NCBI RefSeq assembly: GCF_014648695.1
Contig: NZ_BMRP01000009.1
Location: forward strand, 157,554-221,553
DNA length: 64,000 nt
Reading direction: 5' to 3'
Source of the DNA: Streptomyces albospinus
GTDB taxonomy: Bacteria; Actinomycetota; Actinomycetes; Streptomycetales; Streptomycetaceae
This document shows positions 42,095 to 49,705 of the stretch, piece after piece. Each line of letters begins with the position of its first letter. Position 1 is the stretch's first letter. The translations under genes and the position numbers were made by a program. Below the pieces are notes generated by a model. It did no database searches, had not been told where the DNA came from, and was given only the letters and a program-made list of their open reading frames with translations.

Positions 42095-42451
42095 ATGAGG
42101 ACGCGCTCCCTGAGGTTCGGCTTGTACGCAGACGAGCAGGGGTTGGCATGGGTCAGGGAACTCGTCGTTGAGGCCGCGGGTTCCCGGAGTGCCCGGGTCG
42201 TCGGCGAGACCGTTGCGGACACTCTCCCCGGAAGCGAGCTGTCGACCGCCGACGTGTACGACATCCTGGCGGAACAGTGGGCCTGGGAACATCCCGGTCA
42301 GAGCAGCGGTGCGCGTGAAGCAGTCGAGCTGCGCGTCCACTTGGCGTGTTCCCTGCGGACGTGGCGAGCCATCCGCAAGGCACTGATCAAGGCTCTGTGC
42401 CCGGAAGGCATGGCGCCGCACGCCTGCCGCGTTCCCTGGATTGCCGCCTGA
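42095..42451 (+). CDS. hypothetical protein
   Basis: A 118-residue soluble protein starting MRTRSLRFGLYADEQGLAW. ATG is four bases after the preceding stop, with GAGGGG upstream. No recognised family; helical content is high and there is no signal peptide. Codon usage is somewhat less GC-biased than neighbours. Its company with a small secreted protein and a transposase remnant suggests acquired DNA. Confidence 0.65.
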   Translation: MRTRSLRFGLYADEQGLAWVRELVVEAAGSRSARVVGETVADTLPGSELSTADVYDILAEQWAWEHPGQSSGAREAVELRVHLACSLRTWRAIRKALIKALCPEGMAPHACRVPWIAA

Positions 42452-42538
42452 GCTGGTTCGCGGTGCCCGAGCGGCGAGTGTGCTGCCGTCGTCCGCCCGC
42501 CTGCCGCAGCCGCCGGCCCTCCAGTCGGGCGGCACACA

Positions 42539-42575
42539 CGGCTGTGCCCCGACCTCAAGGATCGGGGCACAGCCG
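42539..42575. terminator. terminator between the hypothetical and transporter genes
   Basis: A perfect 14-bp stem CGGCTGTGCCCCGA/TCGGGGCACAGCCG with a nine-base loop lies 15 bp past the transporter stop and also faces the 42095 gene. Confidence 0.85.
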
Positions 42576-42590
42576 CAGGACAAGCTCAGG

Positions 42591-43958
42591 CTAGGCAGCA
42601 GCCGCCACGGAGACCTTCTCGGGCTCGGCGTCGGTGGCGTCGGTGGCGCCGATGCGGATGCTGGTGGCGTGCGCGAAGGCGTCGCGGTCCAGGATCTTCT
42701 CGCGGGCGGAGACCAGGATCGGGATGACCGACTGGCCGGCGACGTTGGTGGCGGTCCTCATCATGTCCAGGATCGGGTCGATGGCCATCAGCAGGCCGAC
42801 GCCCTCCAGGGGGAGGCCCAGGGTGGAGAGGGTCAGGGTCAGCATGACCGTGGCGCCGGTGAGGCCGGCGGTGGCGGCGGAGCCGATGACCGAGACGAAG
42901 GCGATCAGGACGTAGTCGGCGATGCCCAGGTGGACGTTGAAGATCTGCGCGATGAAGATCGCGGCGATCGCCGGGTAGATCGAGGCGCAGCCGTCCATCT
43001 TGGTCGTCGAGCCGAACGGCACCGCGAAGGAGGCGTACTCCTTCGGCACGCCGAGGCGCTCGGTGACCTTCTGGGTGACCGGCATGGTGCCGACCGAGGA
43101 GCGGGAGACGAAGGCCAGCTGGATGGCGGGCCAGGCGCCGCGGAAGAACTGGAGCGGGTTGACCTTGGCGACGGTCGAGAGCAGCAGCGGGTAGACGCCG
43201 AAGAGGACCAGCGCGCAGCCGACGTAGATGTCGACGGTGAAGGTCGCGTACTTGCCGATGAGGTTCCAGCCGTACGTCGCGATGGCGTGGCCGATGAGGC
43301 CGACGGTGCCGATCGGGGCGAGGCGGATGACCCACCACAGGGCCTTCTGGAGCAGTTCCAGGGCGGAGCGGCTGATCTTGAGGACCGGCTCGGCCTTCTC
43401 GCCGAGCTGGAGCGCCGCGATGCCGGCGACGGCCGCGATGAAGACGATCTGGAGGACGTTGAGCTGGGTGAACGGCGTGATGACGTCGGTGGGCACGATG
43501 CCGGTCAGGAAGTCGATCCAGGAGCCCGTGTGCTGGGGGAGCTTGCCGTCCTTGGGGGTCAGGCCGGTGCCCGCGCCGGGGTGCGTCAGCAGGCCGATGG
43601 CCAGGCCGATCGCGACCGCGATGAGCGAGGTGACCATGAACCACAGCAGCGTGCGGGTGGCGAGCCTGGCGGCGTTGTTGACCTGCCGCAGGTTGGTGAT
43701 CGAGACCAGGATCGCGAAGAAGACCAGGGGGGCGACGGCCAGCTTGAGCAGCTGCACGAAGAGGTCGCCGATGTGCTCCAGGGTGGAGCCGAGCCAGCCG
43801 ATGTCACCGCTCTTGGCGATCCAGCCGAGCAGCACGCCGAGGGCGAGGCCGGCCAGGATCTGCGCCCAGAACGGGATCTTGGGTATTCGGGAGGACTTGG
43901 GGGACCGGGGCGCCTGTGCGGGCGCGGGGGTCTGGGCAGACGTGGACAACGGACACAC
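42591..43958 (-). CDS. dicarboxylate/amino acid:cation symporter (DAACS), candidate cystine transporter
   Basis: A 455-residue secondary transporter of the GltP/DctA/TcyP family. Signatures are the serine-rich reentrant-loop segment SRSSVGTMPVT, then VPFGSTTKMDGCASIYPAIA and the second loop IGSAATAGLTGA with LAIDPILDMMRTATNVAGQS near the end. About eight helices and two hairpins. GTG start. The Cys-rich leader peptide upstream (44062-44136) suggests that its expression responds to cysteine, and one branch of the family (TcyP) carries cystine; the substrate remains an inference. Confidence 0.92.
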   Translation of the reverse strand: MCPLSTSAQTPAPAQAPRSPKSSRIPKIPFWAQILAGLALGVLLGWIAKSGDIGWLGSTLEHIGDLFVQLLKLAVAPLVFFAILVSITNLRQVNNAARLATRTLLWFMVTSLIAVAIGLAIGLLTHPGAGTGLTPKDGKLPQHTGSWIDFLTGIVPTDVITPFTQLNVLQIVFIAAVAGIAALQLGEKAEPVLKISRSALELLQKALWWVIRLAPIGTVGLIGHAIATYGWNLIGKYATFTVDIYVGCALVLFGVYPLLLSTVAKVNPLQFFRGAWPAIQLAFVSRSSVGTMPVTQKVTERLGVPKEYASFAVPFGSTTKMDGCASIYPAIAAIFIAQIFNVHLGIADYVLIAFVSVIGSAATAGLTGATVMLTLTLSTLGLPLEGVGLLMAIDPILDMMRTATNVAGQSVIPILVSAREKILDRDAFAHATSIRIGATDATDAEPEKVSVAAAA

Positions 43959-44061
43959 TCCGGGAACGGGTCAGACGTAGGACGCGGGACGTCGGGAACG
44001 GCGTGAAGGGGCGCCAGGAGGTCCGTACGTACAGGCAGGGATCTCCGGCCGCTGGAAGGCG

Positions 44062-44136
44062 TCAGCGGCAGCGACAGGCCGCGGACAGACAGCGGCAGAG
44101 ATCGACGTGCAGGCGCTCCACGAGCGGGACGCTCAT
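44062..44136 (-). CDS. putative Cys-rich regulatory leader peptide
   Basis: A 24-codon ORF (MSVPLVERLHVDLCRCLSAA... ending CRCR) about 100 bases upstream of the transporter. The R/L-HVDL core followed by Cys codons matches the family of putative leader peptides in actinobacteria that precede sulfur and amino-acid genes. Four Cys codons in the last 11 would make ribosome progress sensitive to charged tRNA-Cys. An in-frame ATG at 44166, with a possible -10 just upstream, would give 34 residues. Confidence 0.6.
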   Translation of the reverse strand: MSVPLVERLHVDLCRCLSAACRCR

Positions 44137-44198
44137 GGGTGTCGAGGGCGCGGCTGCTGTCGTCATGTCCGATACGTTAACACTTGAACTTTGAGGAA

Positions 44199-44217
44199 CC
44201 CAAAGAGATTCTTTGGG
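44199..44217. promoter_or_regulatory. 8-bp inverted repeat upstream of the leader peptide
   Basis: CCCAAAGA-GAT-TCTTTGGG is a perfect inverted repeat about 33 bp upstream of the possible leader start at 44166. It could be an operator for the transporter promoter or part of a hairpin. Confidence 0.4.
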
Positions 44218-44258
44218 GTGCGGAGGGGCCGGGCGGCCGGCGGCCGAGCAGGCAAAAC

Positions 44259-44300
44259 GGCGCCCGGTCCTGGGAGTTGGGACTCCGCGGACCGGGCGCC
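44259..44300 (-). terminator. hairpin terminator after the DUF4229 gene
   Basis: GGCGCCCGGTCC and GGACCGGGCGCC form a 12-bp stem with an 18-base loop, followed on the minus strand by GTTTTGCC. Confidence 0.8.
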
Positions 44301-44406
44301 GGTCGGTTTCACAGGGCGGGACGCGCGCCGGAGTGACGCGTCTTACAGCCCGCCGCCTCGGGGAGGAGGGGTCGTGCGGGTGTGCCGTGCGGGCACCGGA
44401 GAGACC

Positions 44407-44694
44407 CTAGAGCCCGTCCTCCATGCTCTGGTTGGCCGCCAGCCGCTCCTTCTGGCGGTCCACCTTGGCCACGATCTGCTCGGACATCGCGTCCCGCTGC
44501 TTGCGCAGCAGCACGAAGCTGAGCGGCGCGGAGATCACGATGGCGAGCAGCAGCAGCCAGATGGTGTTGGAGCTGCCGACGCCGAGCGGAATGATCCCGA
44601 AGAAGGCGAGCACCCACACCACGGCGAAGCAGGCGACGAACAGGCCGATGCGAAGGGCGGTGTAGCGGAGCGTGGCGAACTTGGGGCTACTCAC
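44407..44694 (-). CDS. DUF4229 family membrane protein
   Basis: A 95-residue protein with two membrane helices (LRIGLFVACFAVVWVLAFFG and TIWLLLLAIVISAPLSFVLL) and a basic, Gln/Lys-rich cytoplasmic tail, as in DUF4229. GTG 44694 is chosen (MSSPKFATLRY) with GAAGG upstream. Co-directional with the acetyltransferase and mqnE genes, 96 bp after the former. Function unknown. Confidence 0.82.
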   Translation of the reverse strand: MSSPKFATLRYTALRIGLFVACFAVVWVLAFFGIIPLGVGSSNTIWLLLLAIVISAPLSFVLLRKQRDAMSEQIVAKVDRQKERLAANQSMEDGL

Positions 44695-44790
44695 GGACGG
44701 GACCTTCTTCTCAACGGCAACCGAAAGGGTCTCCGTCCAGTCAAGCACAGCGCCCGGGGCGATCTTCCGGGCCCCCAGCACCGGGCCGCG

Positions 44791-45315
44791 TCAGTCCAGC
44801 TGCCGCCACATCGTGATGTCGTCGCGGAAGTCGCCGTCGGCGACCTTGATCGCTCCGGGGACCCGGCCGACCTCCTCGTAGCCGCAGGATCCATAGAAGC
44901 GGGTCAGGCCCATGCCGCCGCGGCAGGTGAGCCGGATGCCGGTGATCCCGTCGATTCCGCGGGCGGCGTCCTCGACGGCGGCCATCAGGGCGCGGCCGGT
45001 GCCCCGGCCCTGGAGGGAGGGGTGGACCATGACGGTGTAGACCCACAGCCAGTGGGTCATCAGGCGGTGCGGATTCAGGGTGAGGAAGGCGGTGGCCACC
45101 ACCCGGTCGTCCTCGTCGCGGCCTATCAGCAGGCGCTTGCGGCCCTTGGCCAGCTCCGTCAGATGCCCGAGCAGATCGGGCCGGATCTCCTCCTGCGTCA
45201 CGGGCGGGACGAAGCCGACCGCACCGCCGGCGTTGCTGACGTCCGCCCACAACGCGCAGATCCCGTCGCGGACTTCCGGGGTGACAGAAGGGTCCAGGTC
45301 GAAACGCACGTTCAT
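44791..45315 (-). CDS. GNAT family N-acetyltransferase
   Basis: A 174-residue acetyl-CoA-dependent acyltransferase. Motif A is TVMVHPSLQGRGTGRALM and motif B includes RLTCRGGMGLTRFYGSCGYEE. The small size and single domain suggest a small-molecule or protein N-acetyltransferase. ATG 45315. It follows mqnE by 32 bp on the same strand, so it is likely in the same transcript. Substrate unknown. Confidence 0.9.
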   Translation of the reverse strand: MNVRFDLDPSVTPEVRDGICALWADVSNAGGAVGFVPPVTQEEIRPDLLGHLTELAKGRKRLLIGRDEDDRVVATAFLTLNPHRLMTHWLWVYTVMVHPSLQGRGTGRALMAAVEDAARGIDGITGIRLTCRGGMGLTRFYGSCGYEEVGRVPGAIKVADGDFRDDITMWRQLD

Positions 45316-45347
45316 GGCCTGGACCCTACTGCGCGCCACTGACAGCG

Positions 45348-46523
45348 TCAGACGCGCATCGGCTGCGGGGCCTCGCGGCGCTCCGGGTCCGGGCCCGGGT
45401 ACTCGCGGATGGTCTCGTAGCGGGTGTTGCGCTCCACGGGGCGGAAGCCCGCGTCGCGGATCAGGTCCAGCAGGTCGTCGCGGGTGAGCTTGTTCGGCGT
45501 CCCGTAGTTGTCCGCGTCGTGCGTGATCTTGTACTCGACGACCGAGCCGTCCATGTCGTCCGCGCCGTGCTGGAGGGCGAGCTGGGCGGTCTGGACGCCG
45601 TGCATGACCCAGAAGACCTTGACGTGCGGGACGTTGTCGAAGAGGAGCCGGGAGACCGCGAAGGTCTTCAGCGCCTCGGCGCCGCTGGCCATGGTCGTCC
45701 GCGCCTGGAGCTTGTTGCGGACCTTGCCGTCCTGCATGTCGACGAAGTCGTGCTGGTAGCGCAGCGGGATGAAGACCTGGAACCCGCCGGTCTCGTCCTG
45801 GAGTTCGCGCAGCCGCAGGACGTGGTCGACGCGGTGGCGGGGCTCCTCGATGTGCCCGTACAGCATCGTGCACGGGGTCTTGAGGCCCTTCTCGTGCGCG
45901 AGGCGGTGGATCCGCGACCAGTCCTCCCAGTGGGTGCGGTGGTCGACGATGTGCTGCCGGACCTCCCAGTCGAAGATCTCGGCGCCGCCGCCGGTCAGCG
46001 ACTCCAGGCCGGCGTCGATCAGCTCGTCGAGGATCTCCGAGGCGGTCAGGCCGGAGATCGTCTCGAAGTGGTGGATCTCGGTGGCGGTGAACGCCTTCAG
46101 GGAGACCTCCGGGAGGGCTTCCTTGAGCGCCTTGAGGGAGCGCGGGTAGTAGCGCCACGGCAGCGTCGGGTGCAGGCCGTTGACGATGTGCAGCTCGGTG
46201 AGGTTCTCGTTCTCCATCGCCTTGGCGAGGCGGACGGCCTCCTCGATGCGCATCGTGTACGCGTCCTTCTCGCCCGGCTTGCGCTGGAAGGAGCAGTACG
46301 CACAGGACGCGGTGCACACGTTGGTCATGTTGAGGTGGCGGTTGACGTTGAAGTGGACGGCGTCGCCGTTCTTCCGCGTCCGCACCTCATGGGCGAGCCC
46401 GCCCAGCCAGGCCAGGTCGTCGGACTCGTAGAGGGCGATGCCGTCCTCGCGGGTCAGCCGCTCCCCGGCGTGGACCTTCGCCTCCAGCTCGCGCTTGAGG
46501 CCCACATCCATCGACGCAGCCAT
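45348..46523 (-). CDS. mqnE: aminofutalosine synthase
   Basis: A 391-residue radical-SAM enzyme joining 3-enolpyruvyl-benzoate to S-adenosylmethionine to give 6-amino-6-deoxyfutalosine. The cluster cysteines are C70, C74 and C77 (CTASCAYCSF), and TELHIVNGLHPTLPWRYYP is family-specific. It resembles MqnC in fold but carries the MqnE signatures. ATG 46523 is chosen because GGGAGG lies eight bases upstream; ATG 46511 (MDVGLKREL) is an alternative. Upstream of the acetyltransferase and DUF4229 genes. Confidence 0.95.
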   Translation of the reverse strand: MAASMDVGLKRELEAKVHAGERLTREDGIALYESDDLAWLGGLAHEVRTRKNGDAVHFNVNRHLNMTNVCTASCAYCSFQRKPGEKDAYTMRIEEAVRLAKAMENENLTELHIVNGLHPTLPWRYYPRSLKALKEALPEVSLKAFTATEIHHFETISGLTASEILDELIDAGLESLTGGGAEIFDWEVRQHIVDHRTHWEDWSRIHRLAHEKGLKTPCTMLYGHIEEPRHRVDHVLRLRELQDETGGFQVFIPLRYQHDFVDMQDGKVRNKLQARTTMASGAEALKTFAVSRLLFDNVPHVKVFWVMHGVQTAQLALQHGADDMDGSVVEYKITHDADNYGTPNKLTRDDLLDLIRDAGFRPVERNTRYETIREYPGPDPERREAPQPMRV

Positions 46524-46633
46524 CCGGTCGCCTCCCACTATCTGTGTGTGTCACTGGCCGTTTCGTGCGAAAAACGAGCTTCGCCGAGCCTACTCCCCCG
46601 GTTTCGCGGCGCACGGAGGCCCCTTGGGGGCCC

Positions 46634-46690
46634 GGCGGACGGCCTGCGTGACGGGCCCGGGAGGGCCCCGTCGGGAGGCGACCGTCCGCC
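46634..46690 (-). terminator. possible terminator after the Lrp/AsnC gene
   Basis: GGCGGACGG pairs with CCGTCCGCC and encloses a second GC stem (ACGGGCCC with GGGCCCCGT). It lies 17 bp past the regulator stop. Confidence 0.55.
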
Positions 46691-46706
46691 GCCCGCCGGT
46701 GGTCGC

Positions 46707-47165
46707 CTACGCGTCCTCTTCGGGCAGGTCGCCGACGCGGTTCTCCCACTTGGTGGAGAGCACGATGGTGGTCCGCGTACGGGAGACGCCCTTGGTGCCG
46801 GACAGCCGCCGGATGGTGCGCTCCAGCCCGTCCACGTCGCCCACCCGGACCTTGAGCATGTACGAGTCGTCGCCGGCGATGAACCAGCAGTCCTCGATCT
46901 CGGCGAGGTCCTTGAGCCGGCGGGCGACGTCCTCGTGGTCGGCCGCGTCCGACAGGGAGATGCCGACCAGGGCGGTGACGCCGAGGCCGAGCGAGGCGGC
47001 GTCGACCGTCGCGCGGTAGCCGGTGATCACGCCGGCCGCTTCGAGGCGGTTGATCCGGTCCGTGACGCTGGGTCCGGAGAGGCCGACGAGCCGGCCGAGC
47101 TCCGCATAGGAGGCCCTGCCGTTCTCGCGAAGTGCCTGGATGAGCTGCCTATCCACCGCGTCCAT
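46707..47165 (-). CDS. Lrp/AsnC family transcriptional regulator
   Basis: A 152-residue feast/famine regulator. Helix-turn-helix at residues 1-60 (MDAVDRQLIQALRENGRAS, GLSGPSVTDRINRLEAAGVI) and a RAM ligand-binding domain (about 65-145; LVGISLSDAADHEDVARRL, CWFIAGDDSYMLKVRV). ATG 47165 follows AGAGGGC. Such proteins sense amino acids. It sits between mqnE and the UbiX gene and is divergent from a small ORF. Confidence 0.94.
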   Translation of the reverse strand: MDAVDRQLIQALRENGRASYAELGRLVGLSGPSVTDRINRLEAAGVITGYRATVDAASLGLGVTALVGISLSDAADHEDVARRLKDLAEIEDCWFIAGDDSYMLKVRVGDVDGLERTIRRLSGTKGVSRTRTTIVLSTKWENRVGDLPEEDA

Positions 47166-47286
47166 GCCCTCTAGCCTTCCAATCTTTCTACTTTTTTGCG
47201 TTCTGCATGTAGAATCTAAGGCATCAGGGCTTTCGGCCCTGCGATTCTCTCTACGATCAACGACGATCTGCACAGGAGTTGTCACC

Positions 47287-47424
47287 GTGTACTCGATCGA
47301 GATGGCCTACGCCCGCATGCGCGAGCTTCAGGACCAGGCCAATCGTTCACGTGCCGCCCACCAGCCCGCCACCCCGCGGGCCCGGCGCCGCCTCGGCCGC
47401 GCCGCCGCCTCGAAGAAGCGCTAG
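47287..47424 (+). CDS. small conserved basic protein
   Basis: A 45-residue protein (MYSIEMAYARMRELQDQANR...) with a predicted helix and an Arg/Lys-rich tail. GTG 47287 has AGGAG eight bases upstream. It diverges from the Lrp/AsnC gene, and its stop overlaps the UbiX gene stop by four bases. Function unknown; too short for family assignment by eye. Confidence 0.6.
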   Translation: MYSIEMAYARMRELQDQANRSRAAHQPATPRARRRLGRAAASKKR

Positions 47425-48158
47425 GGAGCGTCGGGGGCCTCCCCCTTGGAGCCACCCCCCAGCTCCCCCTCCCACCGCCGGTACAAACCGTGCGGCACCT
47501 CTGCCGCATCGAGAACCCGGCCCGCGACGAAGTCCACCAGATCCTGGATGTGCGTCGCGCCCGCATAGAACGCCGGAGAGGCGGGCAGCACCACCGCGCC
47601 CGCCTCGTCCAGCGCCACCAGGTGCTTCAGCGTCGGACCGCTGAGCGGGGTCTCCCGCACCGCGACCACCAGCCGGCGCCGCTCCTTGAGCGTCACGCTC
47701 GCCACCCGCTGGAGCAGATCCTTCGACAGCCCCAGCGCCACCCCGGCCACGCACGCCGTGCTCGCCGGGACGATCAGCATCCCCTTCGCCGGATACGAAC
47801 CCGACGACGGCCCCGCCGCCAGATCCCCGGCCGGCCAGTACCGGACGGGAGCCAGCGACTCCTCGGTGACCGGGAACGTCTCCGGCTTGCCGTCCGCCCC
47901 GCGCGCCAGCCACTCCCGCAGATCCCCGCGCCACTGCGCATCGCGGAAGGCGATCCCGGTCTCGTCCAGCAGGGTCAGCCGCGACGCCCGGCTGACGACG
48001 AGGTCCACCGCCTCCCCGGCCGCGAGCAGCCCGCGCACCACGGACGCGGCGAACGGCGTCCCGGACGCGCCGGAGATCCCGACGACCCACGGGCGGCGGC
48101 CCGCGTCCGGCTTGCCGGTGTTCGTCTGCTTGCTGATGTCGTTGTGCGGCGGCTCCAC
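47421..48158 (-). CDS. flavin prenyltransferase (UbiX family, menaquinone pathway)
   Basis: A 245-residue UbiX/Pad1-like enzyme that makes prenylated FMN, the cofactor of UbiD-type decarboxylases. Motifs: VVGISGASGTPFAASVVRGL, VPASTACVAGVALGLSKDLL and RETPLSGPTLKHLVALDEAG. GTG start with a roughly 20-residue variable N-terminus. The UbiD gene is 2.5 kb away on the same strand, so it probably supplies that enzyme (MqnM role). The Gly/Ser tail is variable. Confidence 0.93.
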   Translation of the reverse strand: MEPPHNDISKQTNTGKPDAGRRPWVVGISGASGTPFAASVVRGLLAAGEAVDLVVSRASRLTLLDETGIAFRDAQWRGDLREWLARGADGKPETFPVTEESLAPVRYWPAGDLAAGPSSGSYPAKGMLIVPASTACVAGVALGLSKDLLQRVASVTLKERRRLVVAVRETPLSGPTLKHLVALDEAGAVVLPASPAFYAGATHIQDLVDFVAGRVLDAAEVPHGLYRRWEGELGGGSKGEAPDAP

Positions 48159-48267
48159 GGATCGAGCCTATCCGGCGGAACCACCGGGGCCGTCACGACC
48201 GTTCTTACCTGTGCGCCCGGACGGAGCCGGGGAGTCACCGGAACAAGCCGAGGACGAGGGGGCGGAG

Positions 48268-48861
48268 ATGACATCACGGGCCAGGTCCGCGGTCTGCCTG
48301 ATGCTGGGCTGGATCGCGCTGCTGTGGGTCCTGGAAGGCGTCGACCTCGTCAGCGGCAACGCCCTCGACAGCTTCGGCATCCAGCCCCGGGAGCCCACCG
48401 GGCTCCTCGACGTGGTGCCCGCCGCCTTCATCCACTTCGGCTTCGGCCATCTGGCGGCCAACACCCTCCCGCTGCTGGTGCTCGGCTTCGTCGCCGCGCT
48501 GCGCAGCGGGATCCGGCGGTTCCTCGCGGTCGTGCTGCTGATCATCCTCGTCAGCGGTGTGGGCGTCTGGCTGACGGCCGCGCCGCACAGCAACACCGCG
48601 GGCGCCTCCGGCGTGGTCTTCGGGCTCTTCGGCTTCCTCCTGGTGCGCGGCTTCATCGAGCGCAAGCTCCTGGACATCGGCATCGGCGTGGCCGTCGGCG
48701 CGGTCTACGGCTCGATCGTCTGGGGCGCGCTGCCGACCGACAGCGGCATCAGCTGGCAGGCGCATCTGTTCGGGCTGATCGGCGGGGTGCTGGCGGCGTT
48801 CGTCTTCCGCGAGCGCGGCCGGGCGGTGACAGCGGGGACGGCCGTCCGACCCGTCCCGTAG
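48268..48861 (+). CDS. rhomboid family intramembrane serine protease
   Basis: A 197-residue six-helix membrane protease. The catalytic Ser114 is in AGASGVVFGLFGF and His166 in SWQAHLFGLIGG; the conserved HFGFGHLAANT in helix 2 is also present. ATG with GGGGCGGAG upstream. Divergent from the UbiX gene and just ahead of the toxin-antitoxin pair, whose promoter overlaps its stop codon. Substrates unknown. Confidence 0.93.
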   Translation: MTSRARSAVCLMLGWIALLWVLEGVDLVSGNALDSFGIQPREPTGLLDVVPAAFIHFGFGHLAANTLPLLVLGFVAALRSGIRRFLAVVLLIILVSGVGVWLTAAPHSNTAGASGVVFGLFGFLLVRGFIERKLLDIGIGVAVGAVYGSIVWGALPTDSGISWQAHLFGLIGGVLAAFVFRERGRAVTAGTAVRPVP

Positions 48862-48869
48862 TCTGGGGT

Positions 48870-48889
48870 GTACGGGTACGTACCCGTAC
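48870..48889. promoter_or_regulatory. 20-bp perfect palindrome, operator of the toxin-antitoxin pair
   Basis: GTACGGGTACGTACCCGTAC is a perfect palindrome 27 bp upstream of the antitoxin start. A TAGTCT -10-like hexamer lies just before it (48859-48864), so bound antitoxin would cover the transcription start. Confidence 0.8.
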
Positions 48890-48915
48890 CACGGGAGTGG
48901 GGAAGGACCACGACG

Positions 48916-49173
48916 ATGTCCGATGCCAACATCCGCATCCCTGAAGAGGCCAAGGAACGGCTCGCCGCCATAGCAGCCGCCGAGGGCCTGTCGCTGCGCG
49001 CCTACCTGGCTCGCCTGGCCGAGACCCTGCTCACCCCGGCCGAGCGCGCCGAACGCGCCGAGAAGGCCCGGACCCTGCTGAAGAAGTGGAACGGGTACGC
49101 CCCCACCCCGGCCGAGCAGCGGGACCTCGACGGTGAGCTCGACCGGCGCCTGGGCCAGGTGACCCGCCTGTGA
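48916..49173 (+). CDS. ribbon-helix-helix-type antitoxin
   Basis: An 85-residue protein. The N-terminus NIRIPEEAKERLAAIAAAEGLSLRAYLARL has the strand-helix-helix pattern of CopG/Arc-type antitoxins, followed by an acidic/Arg-rich C-terminal helix likely to wrap the toxin. GGGGAAGGA precedes the ATG. Its TGA overlaps the GTG of the next gene, giving a coupled toxin-antitoxin operon under the palindromic operator. Confidence 0.83.
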   Translation: MSDANIRIPEEAKERLAAIAAAEGLSLRAYLARLAETLLTPAERAERAEKARTLLKKWNGYAPTPAEQRDLDGELDRRLGQVTRL

Positions 49174-49550
49174 GCGACGCCCTGCACATCGTCCTGGACG
49201 AGACCGCGATGGCAGCGGCAGGTCAGGGCAACCCCCTCGCTTCACGCCTCATCCACCGCGCCCACACCGAGCCGGGCTGGTATCTGTACGCGCCCGCATG
49301 CGCCCTGGTGGAAGCAGACCGCGCCCGGCCCGGCACAGCCGAGCACCTGGCCGCGCTGCCCGGCGTCACCGTCCTGGACCTGGACCTGCCCGCCGCCCTG
49401 ACCGTGGCACGGCAGCAGACCTGGGCCGCGGCCCACTGCCAGTACACGGCGCAACCCACCCCCGACCGCCCCGACGGCGCGATCGTGGCCACCACCGCTC
49501 CACAGCGATGGGGAGGGGAAGCAGTCCGCGTCCTGGACCTCAACGCCTGA
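49170..49550 (+). CDS. PIN-like toxin
   Basis: A 126-residue protein with a spaced set of acidic residues in the pattern of PIN-domain RNases: HIVLDETAMA at the start, LVEADRAR in the middle, TVLDLDLPAA and PDGAIVATTA near the end. GTG start, GTGA-coupled to the RHH antitoxin. RNase activity is inferred from the pattern and context. It is followed by a hairpin at 49621-49655. Confidence 0.75.
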   Translation: MSDALHIVLDETAMAAAGQGNPLASRLIHRAHTEPGWYLYAPACALVEADRARPGTAEHLAALPGVTVLDLDLPAALTVARQQTWAAAHCQYTAQPTPDRPDGAIVATTAPQRWGGEAVRVLDLNA

Positions 49551-49620
49551 CACGTGCCGCGGCGAGCTGTGGACCCACCCCGGCTGATCGCCTGGCCGAT
49601 CGCCGAGGGCTGACCGGCGG

Positions 49621-49655
49621 CCGGCCGGGACACACCGTCAGGCCGTCCCGGCCGG
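49621..49655. terminator. bidirectional terminator
   Basis: An 11-bp perfect stem CCGGCCGGGAC/GTCCCGGCCGG with a 13-base loop lies between the convergent PIN-toxin and mqnP genes. Five GCGTCAGG units follow at 49674-49712 at the mqnP 3' end. Confidence 0.75.
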
Positions 49656-49705
49656 ATCGCCGCTTGCGGGGCGTCAGGGCGTCGGAGCGTCAGGGCGTGG
49701 GAGCG

